Source of the DNA: Mesorhizobium muleiense
Lineage (GTDB): Bacteria; Pseudomonadota; Alphaproteobacteria; Rhizobiales; Rhizobiaceae
Reading direction: 5' to 3'
Assembly (NCBI RefSeq): GCF_900099905.1
Contig: NZ_FNEE01000001.1
Location: forward strand, 235,091-299,090
DNA: 64,000 nt
In this document: positions 35,300 to 43,176 of the stretch, one piece after another
Layout: every line of letters starts with the position of its first letter
Position numbering within the stretch: position 1 is the stretch's first letter
The notes under the pieces: generated by a model
Told to the model about the DNA's origin: nothing
Database searches by the model: none
What the model saw: the letters and a program-made list of their open reading frames with translations, nothing else
Program-made: the position numbers and the translations under genes

Positions 35300-35815
35300 G
35301 TTGGGTGCGTTCCCACGCCCAGCCGCGCTTTTGGTCCATGCGTCCCGATATCGGTGCTACTGCATTGGAGTGACATGCCACGCCTCGGTGGGTGCATGCC
35401 GTATGGAGATGAACCCCGAATCCTAAGTGTGCCCTTCCTTCTTGGGCCATGACACATGCAGTCCGTAAGGAGGGTTATTCCAACGGCTTCCAGTCGATCA
35501 GATCTAACTTGTTGGATTTAAACGTCTCAGAGAACTGCCGCTGTTACCCCGGGCACAGCGGAGAGATTATTTTGTGGTATACCTTGTACCAATATTTCTG
35601 CCTCACCTCGTTTGCGCGAAATCGGATCGGAACCGGACTCGTTCAAAAAAGTAGTGGAGGCAGTGCTTTAAGGGACTTATGGGAGGGGCCGGACCCGCAG
35701 CTTGCGGATTTTTCGCGTGCTCCACGTTACTTATTGTCGATGTGCGGCGGCAGCTGGTTGGGGCGCGCGAGCGGGCAGTCGATCAAGACGTTGTCCCTTC
35801 CCCGAGAAGCCAGCT
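35300..35815 (+). repeat. Leader repeat copy 1 (orphan)
   Basis: This 0.5-kb stretch matches the divergent control region at 47540-47870 (copy 3) and the MBOAT leader at 38482-38815 (copy 2). Shared anchors are GGTGCATGCCG, CCCCGAATCCT, AACGGCTTCCAGTCG, CTGTTACCCCGGGCACAG and GGACTCGTTC. Its left part is a minus-strand relic of the phosphotransferase gene start (readable as RHAPTEAW). Its right part (35685-35815) repeats the first codons of the MBOAT gene (YLLSMCGGSWLGRASG) with a one-base deletion. No intact gene follows it. Confidence 0.75.
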
Positions 35816-35848
35816 TGGTTCGATCGCTCTGCAAGTGCCAGCGGAGAC

Positions 35849-36826
35849 TTACTCCTCGGTTACAAACGAGACCACCTCATCAATCGGCCTGCGCGGCGAC
35901 CTGGCAAATCTGATGGCAGTACCTGCCATAGGGCCAAGGGCGACGCATGCAATCAATCTCTCGCCTGCTCGAATTCGACCTACGTCACGAATTTGCCGTT
36001 CAACTCGACTATCGACCGCAAGATTGAGTGGGCAAGCCACGAGCCGAAGTGCCTCCGCGGCCAACAGGAAATGCATTAGGAACAGCGCACCATCGACATA
36101 AATCTGGTTTCGTTGATTGCTTCCTCGCCAGGCCCTTGTGTCTGACGTGACAATGGCCAGGTTTGATATGGACTGTGAAAAGCCTCGCGCCCCGCCCTGC
36201 AGGGCGAGTATCTGATCGATTTGATGACGGCCCTGGTAGAGGTATACTCTTGTCGCCTGCCTGTTGCATTGGGATGGCGCACCTTGGGCCAAGCGTACCA
36301 ACTCCAGCAATGTGGTGCGATCTATTAATTGTTCGTCAAAGTATCTAACCGAGCGACGACACTGAAGTCCTTCCAGGAGTGTGAGGGCTGGCCCCCCAAT
36401 TGGCAGAACGGCGCTTTGAACCCCGCCGGTGAAGGCGACTCCATCAAGCCCATTGAAACGCTCGACGAATTGACGAACTGTCTCAACAAAGGGCTGCTCA
36501 GGCTCTCCTGGTGGATGAAGGTCAACATAGGCGCGAAGTGCGCCGACAGCCATTTCAAGCGGAAACGCCCCTAGCGAGGTGTCGTAGGAGGACACCTCAT
36601 TCATAAGTCGCTTGATTTTTTCCTGGCCAAAACCGGGCCTCCTGTCCTTTAGAGAAAGGCCCTTCTCAATCGAGTGAGCGTCCACGATTATTCGGTAATA
36701 TAGCCGCTCTTTCTTGGGAACCAACAGCGAATCCCCGTTGTAACGTAGGTAATTTCCAACGTCATATACGTAGGAGATGATTACCTTCGCTTGAGCAGAC
36801 AGAAGAATTTGCAGTTTTCGAAGCAT
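35849..36826 (-). CDS. Nitroreductase-family protein
   Basis: A 325-residue protein. The first 170 residues are specific to polysaccharide-cluster members (RLYYRIIVDAHSIEKGLSLK is a typical stretch). The FMN-binding nitroreductase fold follows: LQCRRSVRYFDEQLIDRTTL, LVRLAQGAPSQCNRQATRVY, and GALFLMHFLLAAEALRLVAC with GSNQRNQIYVDGALF. It is 25 bases downstream of the pyruvyltransferase-like gene, a pairing often seen in polysaccharide loci. Its redox role there is not known; modification of a sugar or of a side group is a guess. Confidence 0.8.
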   Translation of the reverse strand: MLRKLQILLSAQAKVIISYVYDVGNYLRYNGDSLLVPKKERLYYRIIVDAHSIEKGLSLKDRRPGFGQEKIKRLMNEVSSYDTSLGAFPLEMAVGALRAYVDLHPPGEPEQPFVETVRQFVERFNGLDGVAFTGGVQSAVLPIGGPALTLLEGLQCRRSVRYFDEQLIDRTTLLELVRLAQGAPSQCNRQATRVYLYQGRHQIDQILALQGGARGFSQSISNLAIVTSDTRAWRGSNQRNQIYVDGALFLMHFLLAAEALRLVACPLNLAVDSRVERQIRDVGRIRAGERLIACVALGPMAGTAIRFARSPRRPIDEVVSFVTEE

Positions 36827-36851
36827 TTTTATAACATCTTAATTTGTTTTT

Positions 36852-38018
36852 TTACTTGGCCGCAGGCAGGGCCCTGTCCAGAAACGTACGGCCAATCTCA
36901 GCTAGTTCCCGGAGTCGGTTGTCTATCTTCATGTAGTCGTGAACAAGTTTTCCGAGATTTTCGCACATGTCCAGCAAATTGTCCCTGGCACCCTTGCGGT
37001 GAATACACACGTACTGAGAGGGAATGCCCATCAGCGTCATCAAAGCTTCGTTCTTAGTGGGGAAGCCGATGGCAGGTCGCCGACTGTCCAGGCAAATCAA
37101 CGGGCACCGGTTCCGCAGAGCAAATAGTGCCCCATGCATGCGCTCTGACAAGCAGTAGGAGAATTGTGATGCCAGATTTGCCCACTCGAGGGGATCTATA
37201 GGCTTTTCGGTGAGATCGATGTCTGCGAGGTGATTGCGATCCGAGACCGATACAATCTGCACGCCGCGCGCCCGCAGAGAGGTCGTAGCCTCTGCATAGA
37301 GCTCGTGCTGGCCGGCTATCACCAACGCCCGGGGCCGATTGAAATCCACGCCCCAGGAAGCCAGCTTTACGCGCAGGCTTTCATGAGTGGCATTCGAAGT
37401 TAGATCGTGAGTGACTGTCGGGTCTGGGGTCAATGTCACACGATCCGCGAGGCTTGGATCTGCCCAGAGGACCATCTCACGTGTCCGCTCGTCCCGCACG
37501 CCGATCGCGACAAATTCGTTCAGGCATTTGGCCATCAAATATCGATTGCGGCGCGGCATTTCGGTCCATTTGGTGCTGCTGCCGGTGCTCGCCGCATATG
37601 CTATCTTCGAGCACGCCACTTCTGGCCAGTAGACATTGGGAAATGGGGGACATAGTGGGTTGGTCTGAAGCTTGATCAGCCCACCGAGACGGGAGACGTA
37701 GTCGATCTTCCAAACCTCATCGCTACCGACCACAACCGCATCATAGCGGTCGCTTACGTAGCGAAACGTTGGTGACCTATCCTCCGAGTAGAACCTCTTG
37801 GGGCTGAGCAGCAGTCCATCGGCGAAGGCGGCAAGCGTTCGCTGGCGTGCGTTTGTCGCCGGCCCATAGCCAGTCTCCAGTCGTCTTGGATAGCGGTGGT
37901 CCACGATCTCCGCCGGCGAGCCGGGACGCAGGTCCGAAATGCAGCGTTGGAGGGCGAGGCTCTGAAGCTGCGCCCCCTCGTTGTAACCGGTGTGCAAAGT
38001 TAGTGTGCCAATCAACAT
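36852..38018 (-). CDS. Polysaccharide pyruvyltransferase-family protein
   Basis: A 388-residue protein of the PS_pyruv_trans (WcaK/CsaB) superfamily. Hallmarks are MLIGTLTLHTGYNEGAQLQS at the N-terminus, YDAVVVGSDEVWKI (about residues 100-115), VTLTPDPTVTHDL in the middle, and SQFSYCLSERMHGALFALRN with the conserved Arg-x-His near residue 290. Members add ketal pyruvate from phosphoenolpyruvate to sugars. Pyruvate ketals are common in rhizobial exopolysaccharides. It is likely co-transcribed with the nitroreductase gene downstream. Confidence 0.82.
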   Translation of the reverse strand: MLIGTLTLHTGYNEGAQLQSLALQRCISDLRPGSPAEIVDHRYPRRLETGYGPATNARQRTLAAFADGLLLSPKRFYSEDRSPTFRYVSDRYDAVVVGSDEVWKIDYVSRLGGLIKLQTNPLCPPFPNVYWPEVACSKIAYAASTGSSTKWTEMPRRNRYLMAKCLNEFVAIGVRDERTREMVLWADPSLADRVTLTPDPTVTHDLTSNATHESLRVKLASWGVDFNRPRALVIAGQHELYAEATTSLRARGVQIVSVSDRNHLADIDLTEKPIDPLEWANLASQFSYCLSERMHGALFALRNRCPLICLDSRRPAIGFPTKNEALMTLMGIPSQYVCIHRKGARDNLLDMCENLGKLVHDYMKIDNRLRELAEIGRTFLDRALPAAK

Positions 38019-38144
38019 TTAGCAGGTCCGTTGCTATCAACGGCAAGTTTTCCCGTCAAGTAAAGTATCACACCAGCACGTAGGCAACAATTGCCTCCTC
38101 GGCCGAATTGTATTTAACGGTCTTCCAGGAATAGAGGCTGTTTT

Positions 38145-38478
38145 CAGGAGCGTTTGACTTTGACATACCTTCCGACACCGAGGTGGAAAGATTGAATTCA
38201 GCCTCCCACAGGGATGGAAAGACATCTTCGACCGAGCCAGCGAAAGTGACCCTGCTGGAAAGGCCCAACCGGGCCGCCTGTTCCTCGAGAGTGGCGCGGC
38301 ATTGGCCATCGCCCAGTATGGTGAGTTGCGCCTTTGCCTCGGCGGGAAGTGCCGCGAATTCGTCGATCATGTGCCCGAGCGTTCCGGACTAAGATGACCA
38401 AGGCAGATAGAGCGTCGACTGCCATCGGCGTTCGGCTCGCGGCGCGGATTGCGGGGCAGTTCGATCCCATTCGGAATC
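38145..38478 (-). pseudogene. Partial duplicate of the family 4 glycosyltransferase gene
   Basis: A 334-base segment closely matches the middle of the gene at 32552-33790: EFAALPAEAKAQLTILGDGQ, then SSRVTFAGSVEDVFP and STSVSEGMS. Both the N-terminal domain and the rest of the donor domain are missing, and frames break at about 38385. The copy abuts leader-repeat copy 2, showing that this junction was made by rearrangement. Confidence 0.8.
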
Positions 38479-38481
38479 GGC

Positions 38482-38815
38482 TTTCAATCGGTCAGATTTA
38501 GCTAGCTGGATTTAAGCGACTTAGAGACGGGTCGCTGTTACCTCGGGCACAGCGGAGCGATTTTGTCGTGATAAACTTATGTACTGGAACTTCTGCGTTT
38601 GCGCGGAACCGGACTCGTTCAAAGAAGTCAAGGCAACGCTCCAAGGACCGGGCGCTTACCCGTCAGGAGATGGGGGCCATGGGAGGGGGGACCAGCAGCT
38701 TGCGGATCTTTCGCGTGCCCCAAAGCTACTTCTTGTCGATGTCCGCCGGCAGCTGGTTGAGGCGCGCCAGCGTGCATTGGGCCAAGACATTGTCTCTTCC
38801 CTGGTCGGCGGATCC
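38482..38815 (+). repeat. Leader repeat copy 2, control region and first codons of the MBOAT gene
   Basis: Shares CAATCGGTCAGATTTAG, CTGTTACCTCGGGCACAG, GGACTCGTTCAAAG, GGGCGCTTACCC and the start context GGGGGCCATG with copy 3, where the same spacing leads to the ATG of the Crp/Fnr gene. From 38679 on it codes for the first 45 residues of the MBOAT protein; this part also recurs in copy 1. A common promoter and operator for these genes is likely. Confidence 0.75.
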
Positions 38816-41348
38816 TACGGAGACTGAGTCGAGAAGCATCCTGGCTTGGTTCGCCATAGCCGGCCAGCTGGCCCTCTTCATCGCGCTGGTCTATCTCCTC
38901 AGGCTCGAGACTAATGCGCTTGTCCGCGTCCTGCTCGTTGCCCTCGCCGGCTGGTGCGTGCACTACTTCCTGCCACAGCGTTACCGGCTGCCGTTTTTCG
39001 TGCTGCTCTCGTTCGCGGCTATCGCCGCAGTCTTCGCGAACCTTGGGCCCAACTGGCACCACTGGAGATTTGAGGGTTTCATCGATGCCGCCTGGATCGC
39101 CGCCATTGGGCTCGTACTGATCGGAATTGTCCACCTACCCATCGCTTTTGGATGGAGAGTGCTGGCGCTGGTTGGCGCCGGCTGCGGGCTCGCCGCCGCA
39201 CGAATGGACTGGATTGCGACCCCGTGGACGCGCGCCGTCTGGCCCGTGCTCGCTTCGATGTTCATGTTCCGTCTCATTGTCTATGCGTATGAAATGCGGC
39301 GTGACCAGAGGATGGCGACGGTTTCGGAACGTCTCGCGTATTTTTTCATGTTGCCGAACGTGTGCTTCCCGCTCTTTCCGGTCGTAGATTTTAGAACTTT
39401 CCGTAGCAGCTACTACAATGCTGACCGGCACTACATCTATCAAACGGGCGTTCAGTGGATGTTCCGCGGCGCTGTCCATTTGATATGCTACCGTATCGTG
39501 TACCAGCGGTTTGTGATCGATGCTGCGGACGTACACAATCAGATTGAGCTTTTGCAATTTATCATATGGCCATTTTTACTTTACCTGAAGGTTTCAGGAA
39601 CTTTTCACATAATCACCGGAATTTTGCATTTATTTGGATTTAATCTTCCAGAAACCCACAATCTGTACTTTCTTTCCTCAAGTTTCACAGATTTCTGGCG
39701 TCGAATAAATATATACTGGAAGGATTTCATAATGAAAATTGTATACTATCCATTGTATTTTCGTTTTCGACGCTGGGGAGAGAGCGTAGCGCTGGTCAGC
39801 GCGACCCTCCTGGCGTTCGTCGCGACTTGGCTGCTGCACAACTATCAGTGGTTCTGGCTACGTGGCACCTGGGTATTCACCTGGAACGACTTCCTCTTCT
39901 GGATGATCCTGGCCGTGCTTGTGACGATCAACGCCCTCTATGAAATGCGGCACGGTCGCACGCGGCGCCTGCGTGGCGGGGCGCTCAGCTGGAACGGTGC
40001 GCTGCAAACCGCGGGCCGGACTATTGGCGTATTCGTCGTCATCTGCCTCCTTTGGTCCTTTTGGAGCGCGAGCTCGGTCCCGCAATGGTTCTCGGTCTTC
40101 GACACTGTGGGCGTGAAAGACCCTGGCAAAACGACGCCCGCCCTCGTACTCGTCGCGGTGGCAGCTATCGTTGGCATTCCTGCGCTTGCGCTCGCGCGCG
40201 GCGGCGCTGACCGCCAGTACAGTTTCCGACGGTCGGTTGCGTCGGTCGGTGTCTGCGGGTTGATCGCGGTTTGCATCTCGCTCCCCGTGGTTCACGATCG
40301 CTTCGGCGAGACGGTCAGCACCGCAATGGCCGATATTAGAACGCCGAACCTGAATAGCCGTGACAATGCGAACCTGGAGCGCGGCTACTACGAGAACCTC
40401 GTCAATGTCGGCGCATTTAACCCGGAACTGTGGATTGTCTATGGCCAACGACCACCCGACGGATGGGAAGGGTTAAACGAGTCGCCGCTGATCGAGTTCA
40501 CGGGTGCGCTTCCCACGACCTATCTGCGTCCAATCTCCCAGGCAGACTTTAAGGGAACGCGGGTCCACATCAACCGCTGGGGCATGCGCGATAAGGATTA
40601 CGAAAAGCTTCCTTCTCCCGGCACCCTGCGAATAGCAATCGTCGGCTCTTCGCACGTCTTCGGTGCGGGCGTCGCGGATGAGGAGACTTTCGAGGGCCTG
40701 CTGGAGCAGCGGCTGAATGAACAGGCGGCCGACAGCGGGTATCGACACTACGACGTGTTGAACTTTGCCATCGGGGATTATTCCAGCCTGGACATACTGG
40801 CCATCATCGAGGATCGGGTGCTTTCATTCAAACCAAATTACATTTTCTACTTTGAGCACAGCGGGCTTGTTCCGCGAATGATAGAGAAGGTCGTGAAAGC
40901 AATCCAGAATGGCTCCGCATATCGCTACGACTTTGTGCGCGACATTGTACGCGAAAGCGGAATAGATACCAGCACCGACCCCGACGTGCTTACAAGAGAG
41001 CTCAAGCGCTATGAGGAAAGACTTCTGCGTGTGATCTATTCTCGAATCGTCGAAACCGCGAAGCGAGAAGGTGTTGGGGTCTCTTGGATCTATCTTCCCA
41101 GGCCGGACGAGGGGACCAGTCCCGAGCTGGAGAGGCGCCTCGCTGCCGAGGCTGGATTCAACGTTCTCGATCTTTCCGGTGTGTATGACGGGTATGATTG
41201 GCGGACCCTTCTTGTGGCACCTTGGGACAAACACCCAAACGCCACCGGCCATAGGCTCATCGCGGAAAAACTTTACGAGGTCCTGCAGCAACACCAGGAT
41301 CTAATTCCCCTGAACCTGGCGGTTGCTCCGCCAAAGGAGGACCGATGA
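38679..41348 (+). CDS. Fused MBOAT acyltransferase and SGNH-domain protein
   Basis: An 889-residue inner-membrane protein. Residues about 55-570 contain some 12 hydrophobic segments in the MBOAT (DltB/AlgI) pattern, with the presumed catalytic His387 in TWLLHNYQWFWLRG and a cytoplasmic loop FTDFWRRINIYWKDFIMKIV (the F-W-R-R/K-W/I motif of the family). Residues about 650-870 form an SGNH-type domain: IAIVGSSHVFGAG with Ser657/Ser658, and DKHPNATGH with Asp850 and His852. This domain should face the periplasm, like DltD or AlgJ. Start 38679 matches the Crp gene start in the shared leader; a frame 37 codons longer lacks support. The stop overlaps the carrier gene by 4 bases. It should transfer the carrier-bound acyl group to a polysaccharide. 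Confidence 0.85.
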   Translation: MGGGTSSLRIFRVPQSYFLSMSAGSWLRRASVHWAKTLSLPWSADPTETESRSILAWFAIAGQLALFIALVYLLRLETNALVRVLLVALAGWCVHYFLPQRYRLPFFVLLSFAAIAAVFANLGPNWHHWRFEGFIDAAWIAAIGLVLIGIVHLPIAFGWRVLALVGAGCGLAAARMDWIATPWTRAVWPVLASMFMFRLIVYAYEMRRDQRMATVSERLAYFFMLPNVCFPLFPVVDFRTFRSSYYNADRHYIYQTGVQWMFRGAVHLICYRIVYQRFVIDAADVHNQIELLQFIIWPFLLYLKVSGTFHIITGILHLFGFNLPETHNLYFLSSSFTDFWRRINIYWKDFIMKIVYYPLYFRFRRWGESVALVSATLLAFVATWLLHNYQWFWLRGTWVFTWNDFLFWMILAVLVTINALYEMRHGRTRRLRGGALSWNGALQTAGRTIGVFVVICLLWSFWSASSVPQWFSVFDTVGVKDPGKTTPALVLVAVAAIVGIPALALARGGADRQYSFRRSVASVGVCGLIAVCISLPVVHDRFGETVSTAMADIRTPNLNSRDNANLERGYYENLVNVGAFNPELWIVYGQRPPDGWEGLNESPLIEFTGALPTTYLRPISQADFKGTRVHINRWGMRDKDYEKLPSPGTLRIAIVGSSHVFGAGVADEETFEGLLEQRLNEQAADSGYRHYDVLNFAIGDYSSLDILAIIEDRVLSFKPNYIFYFEHSGLVPRMIEKVVKAIQNGSAYRYDFVRDIVRESGIDTSTDPDVLTRELKRYEERLLRVIYSRIVETAKREGVGVSWIYLPRPDEGTSPELERRLAAEAGFNVLDLSGVYDGYDWRTLLVAPWDKHPNATGHRLIAEKLYEVLQQHQDLIPLNLAVAPPKEDR

Positions 41349-41605
41349 ACTCGATCCAGATCAGGACGATGGCCAGGGATTTCATATTGAATGAGTTCCT
41401 GCCCGGTGAAAGGCCGGAGAATCTGACGGATTCAACGGAGCTGATAACGGACGGCATTCTCGACTCGCTGGCGACGCTTAAGCTCGTTGCCTACCTGGAA
41501 AAATCCTGCGGCATCGAAATCGCCCCTGACGAACTCGTGCCGGAGAACCTGAACTCCATCGCCCAAATTGCCAATTTCGTCCAGTCGAAGCAGGCGTCCA
41601 CATAG
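41345..41605 (+). CDS. Acyl/peptidyl carrier protein
   Basis: An 86-residue acidic carrier protein. The phosphopantetheine attachment site is Ser41 in ITDGILDSLATLKLVAYL; the downstream helix and loop GIEIAPDELVPENLNSIAQI are typical of stand-alone carriers such as DltC and the prolyl carriers PltL/CloN5. It overlaps the MBOAT stop by 4 bases (ATGA) and precedes the adenylation gene by 8 bases. It is expected to carry the amino-acyl group as a thioester between the ligase, the dehydrogenase and the membrane acyltransferase. Confidence 0.9.
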   Translation: MNSIQIRTMARDFILNEFLPGERPENLTDSTELITDGILDSLATLKLVAYLEKSCGIEIAPDELVPENLNSIAQIANFVQSKQAST

Positions 41606-41613
41606 AGCTCGCC

Positions 41614-43176
41614 ATGACGGTCGCTGCCTTACATGAGTATCTGGAACAGAGCGCGAAGCGGTATCCCCAGACGTGCGCCGCTGTCGAGGCGAACTCTGGG
41701 CGCCAGATCACCTACGGCGAGCTCGACGCTCTGTCGGACCAAGTCCGCGACCATCTGCGTCGGATCGGCGTCCGGCCGGCGGACCGCGTCGGCATTTGCC
41801 TTCCAAAATCGATCGCCTCGCTCGCTGTTCTGTTCGGCATCCTGAAGGTGGGCGCGGCCTATGTGCCCGTCGACTCTCTGGCACCGCCTGCGCGTAACGC
41901 GTTCATATTTAACGACTGCGGCGTGCGCGCGATTTTCGTGGAGGCGTCCCGGGCCGAAGCTTTGCGCTGTGAGTTGGCGCGCTTGGCTGCGGAACCTAGT
42001 CTCTTGCCGCTCGACTGGTCCGACGGTCCGTCGCCGCTCGCGGCGTACCTGGCTGGCGTAGAGGCCGGCGGCTTGGCGGTGGAGGACGAATCGGCGCGGC
42101 CGGGGCCGGACAACCTCGCTTACGTGCTTTACACTTCGGGCTCGACCGGCCAGCCGAAGGGCGTGATGCTGACGCATCGTAATGGCTCGAGCTACGTGGA
42201 CTGGTGTTCCGAAATCCTCGCCCCTGACGCGAACGACCGCTTCTCCTCCCATGCGCCTTTCCACTTCGACCTGTCTATTCTCGACATCTTCGTACCGCTG
42301 AAGCACGGCGCGACCGTATTCCTCATCGGTGAGGAGCTCGGCAAGAATCCGGCCCGGATGGCGTCGATTATCGCCGAGCGGCGGTTGACCGTCTGGTATT
42401 CCACGCCCTCCGTACTCACGCTTCTGGTCGAGCACGGCAGTCTTGATGCTCGCGACGACCACGCTCTTCGGTTCATTCTATTTGCCGGCGAGGTTTTTCC
42501 GGTCAAGCATCTGCGCAGGCTAAAGGCTGTGGTCCCACGCGCACGCTACCTGAATCTCTACGGCCCAACCGAAACCAACGTCTGCACCTACTACGAAATC
42601 CCGCAGACGATCGCCGAAGACCGCTCGGCGCCGTTTCCGATCGGGCGCGCCTGCTCGCATGTTGAGGCGCGGGTGATCGATGCGAATGGTCGCAACGTGC
42701 CGCGAGGCCAGGAAGGCGAGCTCGCAATCAGCGGTGCTCCCGTGATGCTGGGCTATTGGAACATGCCTGAGCGAACAAGCGCCGCTTTTCATTTCGATTC
42801 AAGCGGTCGCTGGTACCGCACCGGCGATGTAGTGATCGAAGGCGATGGCGGAGTCTACACCTTCCGCGGTCGACGCGACCGGATGGTGAAGAGACGGGGA
42901 TATCGGATCGAACTCGGCGAGATCGAGACGGCGCTCTATCGCCATCCAGCGATCTCCGAGGTGGCGGCGATCGCTCGCTCGGAAGAGTCGGGCGTCTCCA
43001 TAAAGGTGTTCTATGCCTCGCGCGACGGCCATGCGCTGTCGCTCATCGAGCTGAAGCGGTTCTGCGCCCACAACTTGCCGGCCTACATGGCCCCGGACTG
43101 GTTCTCGCATCAGCAGTTACTTCCCAAGACCTCGACAGATAAAATCGACTACCAGCATCTGATGAGGATGGAGTAG
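41614..43176 (+). CDS. Stand-alone adenylation enzyme, predicted L-prolyl-AMP ligase
   Basis: A 520-residue amino acid adenylation enzyme without condensation or carrier domains. Core motifs: YVLYTSGSTGQPKGVMLTHR (A3), NLYGPTETNVC (A5), GELAISGAPVMLGYWN, RWYRTGDVV (A7), FRGRRDRMVKRRGYRIELGE (A8) and KTSTDKIDY (A10). Aligning by eye with GrsA gives pocket residues Asp219, Leu220, Leu223, Tyr262, Leu289, Ala291, Leu315, Val323, Cys324 and Lys510. The string D-L-L-Y-L-A-L-V is, from memory, that of the L-proline ligases PltF, RedM and CloN4. It should activate proline and load the carrier encoded just upstream. Asp219 supports an alpha-amino substrate in any case. The stop overlaps the next start by one base. 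Confidence 0.88.
   Translation: MTVAALHEYLEQSAKRYPQTCAAVEANSGRQITYGELDALSDQVRDHLRRIGVRPADRVGICLPKSIASLAVLFGILKVGAAYVPVDSLAPPARNAFIFNDCGVRAIFVEASRAEALRCELARLAAEPSLLPLDWSDGPSPLAAYLAGVEAGGLAVEDESARPGPDNLAYVLYTSGSTGQPKGVMLTHRNGSSYVDWCSEILAPDANDRFSSHAPFHFDLSILDIFVPLKHGATVFLIGEELGKNPARMASIIAERRLTVWYSTPSVLTLLVEHGSLDARDDHALRFILFAGEVFPVKHLRRLKAVVPRARYLNLYGPTETNVCTYYEIPQTIAEDRSAPFPIGRACSHVEARVIDANGRNVPRGQEGELAISGAPVMLGYWNMPERTSAAFHFDSSGRWYRTGDVVIEGDGGVYTFRGRRDRMVKRRGYRIELGEIETALYRHPAISEVAAIARSEESGVSIKVFYASRDGHALSLIELKRFCAHNLPAYMAPDWFSHQQLLPKTSTDKIDYQHLMRME

Noticed and set aside
41614..43176. DltA (D-alanine ligase)
   Set aside because: The pocket residues D-L-L-Y-L-A-L-V-C differ from the D-alanine pocket, and D-alanylation does not need a dehydrogenase.
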